Source: AP-15 sp963703665
GTDB taxonomy: Bacteria > Pseudomonadota > Alphaproteobacteria > ATCC43930 > CGMCC-115725
NCBI GenBank assembly: GCA_963703665.1
Contig: CAVPFB010000006.1
Coordinates: 186,001 to 250,000 of the forward strand
DNA: 64,000 nt
Reading direction: 5' to 3'
The notes below the pieces were generated by a model that did not search any database, had not been told where the DNA came from, and saw only the letters and a list, made by a program, of their open reading frames with translations. Positions 44,249 through 53,605 of this stretch are shown here, one piece after another (within the stretch, counting starts at the first letter, position 1; each line of letters begins with the position of its first letter). The position numbers and the translations under genes are program-made.

Positions 44249-45562
44249 TCAGCCGTTTTCGGCGAGCACCGTGCCGGCGAGGTGGAGCGAGCCGCAGATC
44301 AGCGCGCGGGCGTTGCCGGCAAGCGCGGCGATGGCGCTGAGCGCGACGGCGGCGGAGGGTGATTCCTGCGCTCGGATGCCGACCGAACGGGCGGCGGCGG
44401 CGATGGCGGCAGCGGGCAGCGGGTTGTCCTCGCCGGGGATGGTGACGGCGTAGAGAGCGCGGGCGTGCGGGACCAGCGGGGCGAGGAAGCCCGCCGCGTC
44501 CTTGGTGTTGAGCATGCCGACGACGAGGAAGAGCGGGCGGTCGTTCCAGTTCGCCGCGGCGGCCCCCAGGACTTCGCCGGCGCCGGGGTTGTGGCCGCCG
44601 TCGAGCCACAATTCGGAGTCGGCGGGCAATATCTCGACGAGCGGGCCGCGGGTCAGGCGCTGCAGGCGCGCCGGCCAATCGATATGGCGCAGCCCCCCAC
44701 GGATCGTCTCGCGCGAGATCTCAAAGCCGGACAGCTGTTCGAGGCAGGCGACCGCGGTGCCGGCATTGGCGATCTGATGTGCGCCCGACAGCGACGGCGA
44801 CGGCAGGTCGAATTGCCAGCGCGGGCCTTCGTAGCGCATGCCGCCGGTGTCGGCCTCGCAGCGCCACTCGGCGCCGAAGCGGAAAAGGGGTGCCCCGATC
44901 TCGCCGGCGCGGGCGGCAAATACCGCGGCCGCTTCGGGCGGCTGCGGGCCGATGATGGCCGGTGCGCCGGGCTTCAGGATACCGGCCTTTTCGCCGGCTA
45001 TCGCGGCGATCGTGTCGCCGAGAAAGGCCTGGTGGTCGAGCGAGATCGGGGTGATCGCGGTCGCTGCCGGACGATGGACCACATTGGTCGCGTCGAGCCG
45101 GCCGCCGAGCCCGGTTTCGAGCAGCACGATGTCGGCCGGGGTGCGGGCAAAGGCGAGAAACGCCGCCGCGGTGGTGATCTCGAAATAGGTGATCGGCCGA
45201 CCGCCGTTGGCGTGCTCGCATTCCTCGAGCAATTCGATCAGCCGGTCCTCGCGGATCAACTCGCCGGCGAGCCGGATGCGCTCGTGAAAGCGCACGAGGT
45301 GCGGCGAGATGTAGGCGTGGACGCGATAGCCGCCGGCTTCGAGGCAGGCGCGCAGGGTCGCGATCGTCGAGCCCTTGCCGTTGGTCCCGGCGACATGGAC
45401 GACCGGCGGCAGCTGCTCCTGCGGCTCGCCGAGCGCTGCCAGCAGCCCCTCGATCCGGCCGAGCGACAGGTCGATCAGCTTCGGGTGCAGCCGGGTCAGC
45501 CGCGTCAGCACGAGATCGCTGGTGGTTGCGCTGATCCTGGGGGCGCTCGTGGTGGCGGTCAT
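44249..45562 (-). CDS. folC: Bifunctional folylpolyglutamate synthase / dihydrofolate synthase
   Basis: Mur-ligase-fold enzyme that glutamylates dihydropteroate and folates; 437 residues. The ATP loop is HVAGTNGKGST and the ISPHLVRFHERIRL segment is typical. The ATG at 45562 overlaps the accD stop by 4 bp (ATGA), marking an accD-folC operon, the usual arrangement. C-terminal domain ends in the GSLHLAGTVL glycine region. Confidence 0.95.
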   Translation of the reverse strand: MTATTSAPRISATTSDLVLTRLTRLHPKLIDLSLGRIEGLLAALGEPQEQLPPVVHVAGTNGKGSTIATLRACLEAGGYRVHAYISPHLVRFHERIRLAGELIREDRLIELLEECEHANGGRPITYFEITTAAAFLAFARTPADIVLLETGLGGRLDATNVVHRPAATAITPISLDHQAFLGDTIAAIAGEKAGILKPGAPAIIGPQPPEAAAVFAARAGEIGAPLFRFGAEWRCEADTGGMRYEGPRWQFDLPSPSLSGAHQIANAGTAVACLEQLSGFEISRETIRGGLRHIDWPARLQRLTRGPLVEILPADSELWLDGGHNPGAGEVLGAAAANWNDRPLFLVVGMLNTKDAAGFLAPLVPHARALYAVTIPGEDNPLPAAAIAAAARSVGIRAQESPSAAVALSAIAALAGNARALICGSLHLAGTVLAENG

Positions 45563-46452
45563 GCGGCCTCCGGGGCAACCGGGGCCGGCATTTCCGCCGG
45601 CCGCGGATCGCACAGCAACCCCAGGAGCCGCCCGAGCGTCGCCCGCAATTCGCCGCGCGGCACCACCATGTCGACCATGCCGTGATCGAGCAGGTATTCG
45701 GCGCGCTGAAACCCCTCCGGCAATTTCTCGTGGATCGTTTCCTCGATGACCCGCGCTCCGGCAAAGCCGATGACCGCGCCGGGCTCGGCCAGGGTGATGT
45801 CGCCGACCATCGTGAACGACGCCGAAACGCCGCCGGTGGTCGGGTCGGTCAGCAGCACGAGGTAGGGCAGCCCGGCCTCCTTGACCATGTCGGCGGCGAG
45901 GATCGTGCGCGGCATCTGCATCAACGAGAGCACGCCTTCCTGCATGCGCGCACCGCCCGACGCCGGCACCACGATCAGCGCCGCCTCCTGCAGCACGGCG
46001 AGCTTGGCCGCGGCCAGCAGCGCTTCGCCGGCGGCCACCCCCATCGAGCCGCCCATGAAGCCGAATTCGAAGGCGGCGGCCACGGCCGGATGACCGCCGA
46101 TCCGCCCATGGGCGACGACGACCGCGTCGCTGCCGGGCCCGTGCGCGGCCTGCGCCTCCTTCAGCCGGTCGAGATAACGCCGGCGGTCGCGGAAACGCAG
46201 CGGATCGACCGTCGTCTTCGGCAGCTCGATCCGCGTTGCCGCTTCATCGTCGAAAATGATCTGCAGGCGCCGCGCAGCGCCGATCCGCAGGTGATGGCCG
46301 CAATTGCGGCAAACCTCGAGATTGGCGGCGAGCTCGCGATGAAACAGCATCTGCTCGCAGCCCGGGCATTTCGTCCACAGATTGTCCGGCACGTCCTTCT
46401 TGCCGACGACCGCGCGGATCTTCGGAAGAACAAAATTGGTGAGCCAGCTCAT
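45559..46452 (-). CDS. accD: Acetyl-CoA carboxylase carboxyltransferase subunit beta
   Basis: Beta subunit of the carboxyltransferase making malonyl-CoA; 297 residues. The N-terminal zinc ribbon has Cys29, Cys32, Cys48 and Cys51. The crotonase-like part has SGGARMQEG and TTGGVSASFTMVGD. Its product feeds FabD, encoded elsewhere in this window. Cotranscribed with folC. Confidence 0.96.
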   Translation of the reverse strand: MSWLTNFVLPKIRAVVGKKDVPDNLWTKCPGCEQMLFHRELAANLEVCRNCGHHLRIGAARRLQIIFDDEAATRIELPKTTVDPLRFRDRRRYLDRLKEAQAAHGPGSDAVVVAHGRIGGHPAVAAAFEFGFMGGSMGVAAGEALLAAAKLAVLQEAALIVVPASGGARMQEGVLSLMQMPRTILAADMVKEAGLPYLVLLTDPTTGGVSASFTMVGDITLAEPGAVIGFAGARVIEETIHEKLPEGFQRAEYLLDHGMVDMVVPRGELRATLGRLLGLLCDPRPAEMPAPVAPEAA

Positions 46453-46522
46453 CGTCCGGTATCTCTGGTGACGGCGACCGCCGGCTTGCCGAGCCGCGTC
46501 GCCCCAGCCGAACGGCGCCGGC

Positions 46523-46960
46523 TCAATCGAGCGCCAGCGGCTGGCCGTCGAGATCCTCGGCGCGTTCGACCTCGATCAGGACCGCATAGCCATTTTTCTG
46601 CGGGTCGCGATCTTTTTCCGGCTGAACCAACCGCCGCCACACCGCTTCATAGACGGGTCCCGATTTGTGGACCCGGGCGCGCCCGTAAAACCGGGCGATG
46701 CCGCCCTTGGGCAGGATGCCTTCCTCGCGCAATTGCGGCTTTCTGAAATAGACGGTCAGTGCGGTGCCGTCGGCGAGGTTGGCGTTGGTCGAGCCCTTGC
46801 CGCGCTCCCACAGCCCAATATGCGTGTCGTCGTACACCATCGTCCCGCCGCGCGGGGTGATCTGGGCAAAGCCGTTGGGCAGGACGCTGCCGACCAGGCA
46901 CACATTCGCCGGAAACGCGGTATCGATGTGCGGTTGCAGCACTTTCGGAATTTTCGCCAT
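46523..46960 (-). CDS. Pyridoxamine 5'-phosphate oxidase family protein
   Basis: 145-residue split-barrel flavin- or F420-type protein. The start is MAKIPKVLQPHI with AAAGGA upstream; ITPRGGTMVYDDTHIGLWERGKGSTNANL and LTVYFRKPQL match the PNPOx-like group. Its cofactor and substrate are not evident. Its ATG lies 2 bp from the stop of the N-formylglutamate amidohydrolase gene, so they are probably in one operon. Confidence 0.83.
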   Translation of the reverse strand: MAKIPKVLQPHIDTAFPANVCLVGSVLPNGFAQITPRGGTMVYDDTHIGLWERGKGSTNANLADGTALTVYFRKPQLREEGILPKGGIARFYGRARVHKSGPVYEAVWRRLVQPEKDRDPQKNGYAVLIEVERAEDLDGQPLALD

Positions 46961-46962
46961 CG

Positions 46963-47856
46963 TCAAATCCTTTCACGGAGCGGGTGCGGGGCGATCGGCA
47001 TTTGCGCCGATAATAGCCGGGAGCGGGCGAATTCGCCGAGCGCAGCGATCAGATGGGTGAGCTCGGCCTGCAGCCGCGCAAAACCGGAATTTTTTGCCAA
47101 CGTCTTCTGATCCATATAGAGCGCGCGGTCGACCTCGATCTGCAGGCTGTGGCGCTGCGCTGCCGGGCGGCCCTGGCGCTTGACGATCTCCACGCCTTTG
47201 TAGATTTCGTTGATCCGCACGTCAAAGCCGCGGCCGCGCAGCACGCCGGCGACGAAATCGGTGAAGTCTTTGGCGCAGGTCGTGCCATCTCGATCACCCA
47301 GCACGAAATCGGCGGGCCGGCCGATGTCCCGCGCGCTGCGCTTCGACGGCATCGAATGACAATTGATATGCCACACCACGCCGAAATTGCGGTGGAGGCG
47401 GGTGCACGCTTCGTCGAGCACGCGATGATAGGGGGTGTGGCAGCGCTCGATCCGGTCGAGGATCTCGGCGGCGGAGAGCTTGCGTTCGTAAATTGGGTGG
47501 CTCGGCCGGGCCACCCGGCGGACCAGCCCGAGACCAGCCCGCGTTGAGTGCGACGGCCGCAGCGGCGACGGCCATACCCCGTCGATCAGCGCCTCGTCGA
47601 TGTCGTCGACGCCGCGGTTGGCATCGAGATAGCTGCGTGGAAACAGCGCGCCGATCAGCGTGGCGCCATGTGCCGGCGCCGCCGCGTAGAGCTCGTCGAC
47701 ATAGGAATCCTCGGCGCGGCGCAGGGTTTCGAGCGCGCAGCTGAACCGGAAATCCGCGGGATAGATCGACCCGCTGTGCGGCGAGTTGAACACCACCGGC
47801 ACCTCCGCCGTCTCCGGGTCGCGGCGCCACAATACCCCGGGGATCTCGAAGCTCAT
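46963..47856 (-). CDS. N-formylglutamate amidohydrolase
   Basis: 297-residue zinc-type hydrolase (HutG-like) that releases formate from N-formylglutamate in the last step of histidine use in some bacteria. NSPHSGSIYP, SYVDELY, YLDANRG and WHINCHSMPS are the family motifs. No hut genes are adjacent, so its role may be wider. A GTG 48 bases upstream is an alternative start. Confidence 0.87.
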   Translation of the reverse strand: MSFEIPGVLWRRDPETAEVPVVFNSPHSGSIYPADFRFSCALETLRRAEDSYVDELYAAAPAHGATLIGALFPRSYLDANRGVDDIDEALIDGVWPSPLRPSHSTRAGLGLVRRVARPSHPIYERKLSAAEILDRIERCHTPYHRVLDEACTRLHRNFGVVWHINCHSMPSKRSARDIGRPADFVLGDRDGTTCAKDFTDFVAGVLRGRGFDVRINEIYKGVEIVKRQGRPAAQRHSLQIEVDRALYMDQKTLAKNSGFARLQAELTHLIAALGEFARSRLLSAQMPIAPHPLRERI

Positions 47857-48033
47857 CCGGTCAGGCTCGCTGCCGGATTGGCGATTTCGTCGAGCATCGT
47901 GCACCCACAGGTGAGACCGAAACGGGGGTTGTGGTCTGTTGCAGCAAATTTACGGGCGGCGCGGCCGCTGAGCAAGCCGCCAGGCTGCTCGGTGCCGCTG
48001 GCGCCGGCCCGCGGTTAGGCTTACCCTCGGACG

Positions 48034-49197
48034 ATGAATGCAGCGGCGATCGACAGCGTCGAGATGGTGCGCCGGCTGGTCGGCTTCGACACCACGAGCC
48101 GCGGCTCGAACCTGGCGCTGATCGGGTTTGTCCGCGGCTATCTCGACAATCTCGGCATCGCCAGCGAGCTGGTGTTCGACGAAACCGGCAACAAGGCCAA
48201 CCTCTACGCCAAGCTCGGGCCGGCGGGGGTCGGCGGGATCATGCTCTCCGGCCACACCGACGTGGTCCCGGTCGACGGTCAGGACTGGCACAGCGACCCG
48301 TTCGCCGTGCTCGCCCGCGACGGCCGGCTCTACGGCCGCGGCACCGCCGACATGAAGAGCTTTATCGCCGTGGTGCTGGCCTTGCTGCCGCGGCTCGCCG
48401 AGCGCCCGTTGCGGATTCCGCTCCACCTCGCCTTTTCTTATGACGAGGAGGTCGGTTGCCGTGGCGCGCGCCGGCTGATCGCGGCGATTTCCGAGCGCCC
48501 GGACCGTCCGCGCCTGTGCATCGTCGGCGAGCCGACGATGATGCAGCCGGTGACCGGCCACAAGGGCAAGCGCAGCTTTCGTTGCCGGGTGCATGGGTTC
48601 GAATGCCACTCGGCGCTGGCGCATCTCGGGGTCAATGCGATCGAGGCTGCGGCCGAGATGGTCGCTCTGCTCAAGACCATGGCGCGCCGCCGGCGCGACG
48701 CGGGGCCGTTCGATGCCGACTACACGCCGCCCTATACGACGATCCAGACCGGAGTGATCCACGGCGGCACCGCGCTCAACATCGTGCCCAAGGACTGCGC
48801 CTTCGATTTCGAGTTCCGGCTGCTGCCGGGCGAAGACCCCGATGCCGGCATCGGTGAGCTGCGCGCCTTCGCCGACAACCGGCTGTTGCCGGAAATGCGC
48901 GCCGTTCGCCCGCAGGCAGCGATCGAGTTCGAGGAATTGAGCGCCTTTCCCGGTCTCGATACCGAAGACGATTCCGAGATCACCCGGCTCGTCGCCGCGA
49001 TGACCGGCGCCAACGGCACCGCCAAGGTCAGCTTCGGCACCGAGGGCGGGCTGTTTCAAGCGGCCGGCATTCCGACCGTCGTCTGCGGCCCGGGCTCGAT
49101 CGAACAGGCGCACAAGCCCGACGAGTTCATCGATCTCGAGCAGATCGCGCTGTGCGAGCACTTTATCGGCCGGCTGTTCGACAGTGTCGCCGCCTGA
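48034..49197 (+). CDS. argE: Acetylornithine deacetylase
   Basis: M20-family zinc hydrolase of arginine synthesis; 387 residues. The metal ligands and catalytic residues are in SGHTDVVPVDGQDW, GRGTADMKSF and DEEVGCRGARRL, with the dimerisation domain in the middle (HSALAHLGVNAIEAA). The AcOrn-type signature near VGEPTMMQPVTGHKGK supports ArgE over related peptidases. Its end overlaps the HAD gene by 14 bp. Confidence 0.92.
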   Translation: MNAAAIDSVEMVRRLVGFDTTSRGSNLALIGFVRGYLDNLGIASELVFDETGNKANLYAKLGPAGVGGIMLSGHTDVVPVDGQDWHSDPFAVLARDGRLYGRGTADMKSFIAVVLALLPRLAERPLRIPLHLAFSYDEEVGCRGARRLIAAISERPDRPRLCIVGEPTMMQPVTGHKGKRSFRCRVHGFECHSALAHLGVNAIEAAAEMVALLKTMARRRRDAGPFDADYTPPYTTIQTGVIHGGTALNIVPKDCAFDFEFRLLPGEDPDAGIGELRAFADNRLLPEMRAVRPQAAIEFEELSAFPGLDTEDDSEITRLVAAMTGANGTAKVSFGTEGGLFQAAGIPTVVCGPGSIEQAHKPDEFIDLEQIALCEHFIGRLFDSVAA

Positions 49198-49816
49198 CGC
49201 GGGCGCGCCGGCGCGCGCCGTTCTGTTCGATCTGGGCGGGGTCCTCGTCGACTGGAACCCGCGCCATCTCTATCGCCGCCTGTTCGTCGACGAGCGCGCG
49301 ATGGAGGGATTCTTGGCGACCGTCTGCACCCCTGCCTGGAACGAGGAGCAGGATCTGGGACGGCCCTTCGCCGAAGGCGTGCGGTTGCTGACCGAGCGCC
49401 ACCCGCATTGGGCCGAGGAAATTCGCGCCTTCGACGCGTGCTGGGAGGAAATGCTGAAGGGGCCGATCGCCGGCAGCGTCGCCCTTCTCGGCGGGTTGCG
49501 CGAGCGCGGGATCGCGCTGTTCGCGCTGACCAACTGGTCGGCCGAGAAATTCGCGGTGAGCCGTGCCCGCTTTGCTTTTTTCGAGTGGTTCGGCGGGATC
49601 ATGGTTTCGGGTGAGGAGCGGCTCAAAAAGCCGGACCCGAGGATCTTTCGCCTGGCCGCCCGGCGCTTTGGCCTCGACCCGGCTGCGACCTTGTTCGTCG
49701 ATGATTCCGCCCGGAATGTCGATGCCGCGGCGGGGCTCGGCTTTCGCACGCATCGCTTTGTCGACGCCTTGGCGTTGAACCGCGCGCTCGTCGAGCACGG
49801 CTTGCTGCCGGCGTGA
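49184..49816 (+). CDS. HAD family hydrolase
   Basis: Haloacid dehalogenase-like phosphatase, 210 residues. Motif I is VLFDLGGVLVDWN, motif II is FALTNWS, motif III is KKPDPRIF, and motif IV is TLFVDDSARNV. It resembles the YihX/AHBA-type phosphatase subgroup acting on a small phosphorylated metabolite. GTG start at 49184 overlaps argE. Confidence 0.88.
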   Translation: MSPPDAGAPARAVLFDLGGVLVDWNPRHLYRRLFVDERAMEGFLATVCTPAWNEEQDLGRPFAEGVRLLTERHPHWAEEIRAFDACWEEMLKGPIAGSVALLGGLRERGIALFALTNWSAEKFAVSRARFAFFEWFGGIMVSGEERLKKPDPRIFRLAARRFGLDPAATLFVDDSARNVDAAAGLGFRTHRFVDALALNRALVEHGLLPA

Positions 49817-49877
49817 CCCGATCGTCGATCGGGTGCAAGATGCTGCCGATCATGTTCCGAACAGCGGGAGCGCCCTC

Positions 49878-50837
49878 GTGCCCGAGCCGAACTACGCCGT
49901 CGAGCTGACCCCGCCCGAGATCGAGCCCTACCGCGCCGGCAACACCGGGGTTGAATATGTCACGACCTTCGACAGCGGCACCGCCGGGCCGCATGTGCTG
50001 GTCACTGCACTGACCCACGGCAACGAGATCTGCGGGGCGATTGCGCTCGATCGGCTGTTTCGCGCCGGGGTGCGGCCGCGCCGGGGCCGTTTGACCCTGG
50101 CCTTCGACAACGCCGCCGCCTATCGCAGCTTCGATCGGCGCTATCCGGTGGTGTCGCGCTTTGTTGACGAGGATTTCAACCGGTTGTGGGACGAGGCCAC
50201 CCTCGACGGCCCGAGGCAGTCGACCGAGCTGGCGCGCGCCCGCGCGCTGCGCCCGTTCGTCGACGCGGCCGATTTCCTGCTCGACATCCATTCGATGCAA
50301 TATGCGACGGCACCCCTGATGCTGGCCGGCACGCTCGACCGCTCGGTGGCATTGGCCCGCCGCGTCGGCATCCCAGAGCTGATCATGTGCGACGTGGGGC
50401 ACGCCGCGGGCAAAAGGATGCGCGATTACGGCGCCTTCGGCGACCCTTCCTCGACCAGGACGGCGCTCTTGATCGAAGCTGGGCAGCATTGGCAGAACCG
50501 CGCCGCCGAAGTCGCGAGCGACGTGATGCTGCGCTTTCTGATCGCGCTCGGCACCTTGAGCCGCGATGACGCCGCGGCGATCGCCGGCCCGGACTTCGAC
50601 GCCCAGCCGCGGCAGCGGGTGATCGAGGTGACCGAAGCGGTCACCATTACCGGCGACAATTTCGAATTCGTCGACGATTTTCGCGGGCTCGAAGTGCTGT
50701 CGCCAAAGGGCACCCTGATCGGCCGCGACGACGGGCGCGAGGTCCGCACGCCCTACGATGATTGCGTGCTGATCATGCCGTCGCGCCGACTGGCCAAGGG
50801 ACACACCGCGGTCCGCCTCGGCCGCTTTGTCGAGTGA
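49878..50837 (+). CDS. Succinylglutamate desuccinylase/aspartoacylase family protein
   Basis: Zinc-dependent deacylase, 319 residues. The zinc ligands are His and Glu in THGNEICGA and a His in LLDIHSMQYA; an Arg-rich loop and YRSFDRRYPV follow. Acts on N-acyl amino acids or similar. GTG at 49878 is chosen for its GGGAG ribosome binding site; a GTG at 49833 lacks one. The last codons overlap the next gene (GTGA). Confidence 0.84.
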   Translation: MPEPNYAVELTPPEIEPYRAGNTGVEYVTTFDSGTAGPHVLVTALTHGNEICGAIALDRLFRAGVRPRRGRLTLAFDNAAAYRSFDRRYPVVSRFVDEDFNRLWDEATLDGPRQSTELARARALRPFVDAADFLLDIHSMQYATAPLMLAGTLDRSVALARRVGIPELIMCDVGHAAGKRMRDYGAFGDPSSTRTALLIEAGQHWQNRAAEVASDVMLRFLIALGTLSRDDAAAIAGPDFDAQPRQRVIEVTEAVTITGDNFEFVDDFRGLEVLSPKGTLIGRDDGREVRTPYDDCVLIMPSRRLAKGHTAVRLGRFVE

Positions 50838-51376
50838 GCGCCGGGCTCGGCCCTGCGGCGGCCGCTGCGAAGCGCAGCTTTCCGCCGGTCGTCGATGAGC
50901 GCGCGCGGGTGCTCGTGCTCGGCACCCTTCCCGGCGAGGAGTCATTGCGCCGCCAGGAATACTACGCCCACCCGCGCAACCTGTTCTGGCCGATCCTGTT
51001 TGCCTTGTTCGACGCGGCGCCGGCCGCCGGCTACGCGGCAAAACTGGGTTTTGCCATGACCCAGCAGGTGGCGCTGTGGGATGTGTGCGCGATCGGCGAG
51101 CGCGAGGCCAGCGCCGATGCGACGATCCGCCGGGAGGTGCCGAACGGGATCGACCGGCTGCTCGACGCGCATCCGCTGATCGGCGCGGTTGCATTCAACG
51201 GCGGCGGCGCGCGGCGGCTCCACGATCGGCATTTTCCCAGGCGACCAGGTCTCGCCTATCTGGCGCTGCCGTCGACAAGTCCGGCCCATGCCCGCCTCGA
51301 CTTCGCCGCCAAGCTCAGCCAATGGACGGCGCTGCGGGAGGCCCTGGTCGGCGCGGCGGGGTTGGATCCAAGGTAA
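50834..51376 (+). CDS. DNA-deoxyinosine glycosylase (uracil-DNA glycosylase superfamily)
   Basis: 180 residues. RVLVLGTLPGEESLRRQEYYAHPRNLFWPIL is the TIGR04274-type signature (LGTLPGEESL and YYAHPRN), followed by VALWDVC and AFNGGGARRL. The enzyme removes hypoxanthine from DNA. GTG 50834 overlaps the upstream stop by 4 bp. Convergent with nadE. Confidence 0.86.
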   Translation: MSAGLGPAAAAAKRSFPPVVDERARVLVLGTLPGEESLRRQEYYAHPRNLFWPILFALFDAAPAAGYAAKLGFAMTQQVALWDVCAIGEREASADATIRREVPNGIDRLLDAHPLIGAVAFNGGGARRLHDRHFPRRPGLAYLALPSTSPAHARLDFAAKLSQWTALREALVGAAGLDPR

Positions 51377-51450
51377 GTTCAACCTCGGCGTCCAATATGC
51401 CCGCTGTCCGGCCAACATCGGTCATCCGGCGGCCAGCGCCGGGATCGCGC

Positions 51451-53502
51451 CTATTCTTCGTCGGGAACGCCTGTTTCCAAGGCCTCGAGCCACACGGTTG
51501 CGGTGGCGTCGGAAGGGGCGCGCCAGTCGCCGCGCGGCGACAATGACCCGCCCGACGAGATTTTCGGTCCGTTGGGCAGCGCCGAGCGCTTGAACTGGCT
51601 CAATTGATAGAAGCGCAGCAGAAACACCCGCAGCCAGCGCTTGATCTCGGAAAGGGTGTAGGCGCGCCGCGCCGTTTCCGGCGTGTTGGCCGGCCAGGCC
51701 CCGCGCCCGGCGTCGTGCCACGCATTCCACGATAAGTACGCAACCTTCGAGGGGCTGAACCCCCACCGCGTCGCGTAATAAAGGTTGAAATCCTGCAAGG
51801 CATAGGGACCGACGATGTTCTCGGTCGACTGAATCAGGCCGTCCGCATCGGGCGGCACCAGCTCGGGCGAGATCTCGGTCGCCAGGATGTCGTAGAGGAT
51901 CGGCGCCGTCTCGGCGCCCAGCTCGCCCGACGCCGCGACAAAGCGGATCAGGTGCTGGATCAGGGTCTTGGCGACCGAGGCGTTGGGGTTGTAATGCGAC
52001 ATCTGGTCGCCGACCCCATAGGTGCACCAGCCGAGCCCCAGCTCGGACAGATCGCCGGTGCCGACCACCAGCCCGCCATTGTGGTTCGCCAGCCGGAACA
52101 GATAGTCGGTGCGCAGCCCGGCCTGGACGTTTTCGAAGGTCACATCGTAATGCGCCTCGCCCGTGGCCGAGGCGTGGCCGATATCCTGCAGCATCTGCCG
52201 GGCGGCCGGGCGAATGTCGATCTCGGCGCCGGCGACGCCCAACGCCCGCATCAGCTTCCAGGCATTGGCCTTGGTCGTTCCGCCGGTGGCAAAGCCGGGC
52301 AGCGTGTAGGCCAGGATGTCGGTGCGCGGCAGCCCCAGCCGATCCATGACCCGCGCCGAGACGATCAGCGCCTGGGTTGAGTTGAGCCCGCCGGAGACGC
52401 CGATCACCAGCTTTTTGAGACCCGTCGCCTCGAGCCGGCGGGCGAGGCCCTGAACCTGGATATTGTAAGCCTCGTAGCAATTCTCGCGCAGCATCGCCGG
52501 GTCGGACGGCACATAGGGAAACCGCTCGATGTTGCGGCGCAAGGCCAGCCGCTCGCCCGGCTCGGCGAAGTCGAACGCGAGCGTGCGAAAGGCCGGGCCG
52601 GTTCCGGCGGTGGCGCGCACGCTGTCGCCGAAGGTATTGGTGCGCATCCGCTCCTGCCGGATGCGGCCGAGATCGACATCGGCCACGGCCATTTCGGCGG
52701 TCGCAGAAAACCGCTCGGTCTCGGCCAGCCCGTCGCCCAATTCGAAGATGCCGGCCTGGCCGTCCCAGGCGAGATCGGTCGTCGATTCGCCGGCGCCGGC
52801 GGCGGAATAGGCGTAGGCGGCGATGCAGCGCGCCGATTGCGAGGCGCACAGCAGGCGCCGCATCTGCGCCTTGCCGATGGTGATGTTGCTGGCCGACAGA
52901 TTGAGCAGGATCTCGGCGCCGGCGAGTGCCGCCGCGGTGCTCGGCGGCCGCGGCACCCATAAATCCTCGCAGATCTCGACATGAAAGGTGAACCCGGCCT
53001 TGCCGCCGGCGGCAAACAGCAGATCGCTGCCGAACGGCGACTCGTGCCCGGCCACCGCGATCGACCGGAGGGCCACTCCCTCGCCCGAGGTGAAATGGCG
53101 GCGCTCGTAGAATTCGCGGTAGTTCGGCAGAAAAACCTTGGGCACGACCCCGAGCAATCGCCCGCGATAGATGACTGCGCCGCAATTATAGAGGTGCCCG
53201 CGCGAGCGCAGCGGCGCGCCAACGACGAAGACCGGAAAGAGGTCGCGGCTCAGCCGAACGAGCCGTCCCAGCTCGCTCTCGACGGCATCGAGCACCGTGT
53301 CCTGAAACAACAGATCGTCGATCGCATAGGCCGACAGGCCAAGCTCGGGGAACACCATCAATCCGACCCGCGCCTCGTCCCCGGCGGCGAGCAGCGCCTC
53401 GATCTCTCGGGCGTTGCCGTGGGGCTCGGCCACGCAAGCCTGCGGCACGCAGGCGGCGACACGGATGAATTGATGACGGTAGGGGGAAAAGAACGAGGAC
53501 AT
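51451..53502 (-). CDS. nadE: Glutamine-dependent NAD(+) synthetase
   Basis: 683 residues, the long glutamine-using form. The N-terminal nitrilase-like domain has FPELGLSAYA and VEICEDLW (catalytic Cys). The C-terminal ATP-pyrophosphatase domain has an SGGLNS loop near residue 371 in place of SGGLDS, i.e. Asn where Asp is usual. ENVQAGLRTDYLF and STYGVGDQMSHYN-like (here CTYGVGDQMSHYN) are intact. Start at 53502 chosen because homology starts MSSFFSPYRHQF; longer starts exist at 53541 or 53562. Confidence 0.93.
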   Translation of the reverse strand: MSSFFSPYRHQFIRVAACVPQACVAEPHGNAREIEALLAAGDEARVGLMVFPELGLSAYAIDDLLFQDTVLDAVESELGRLVRLSRDLFPVFVVGAPLRSRGHLYNCGAVIYRGRLLGVVPKVFLPNYREFYERRHFTSGEGVALRSIAVAGHESPFGSDLLFAAGGKAGFTFHVEICEDLWVPRPPSTAAALAGAEILLNLSASNITIGKAQMRRLLCASQSARCIAAYAYSAAGAGESTTDLAWDGQAGIFELGDGLAETERFSATAEMAVADVDLGRIRQERMRTNTFGDSVRATAGTGPAFRTLAFDFAEPGERLALRRNIERFPYVPSDPAMLRENCYEAYNIQVQGLARRLEATGLKKLVIGVSGGLNSTQALIVSARVMDRLGLPRTDILAYTLPGFATGGTTKANAWKLMRALGVAGAEIDIRPAARQMLQDIGHASATGEAHYDVTFENVQAGLRTDYLFRLANHNGGLVVGTGDLSELGLGWCTYGVGDQMSHYNPNASVAKTLIQHLIRFVAASGELGAETAPILYDILATEISPELVPPDADGLIQSTENIVGPYALQDFNLYYATRWGFSPSKVAYLSWNAWHDAGRGAWPANTPETARRAYTLSEIKRWLRVFLLRFYQLSQFKRSALPNGPKISSGGSLSPRGDWRAPSDATATVWLEALETGVPDEE

Positions 53503-53605
53503 CGCGGAATGGTGCTCGCGGGATCGGCCGACCGCGTTCATCTGGGGAATCGGGCGCGTCATGATAAGTGGCCGGGCACGGGCATCCAGGCGGTCGGAAG
53601 GCTCC

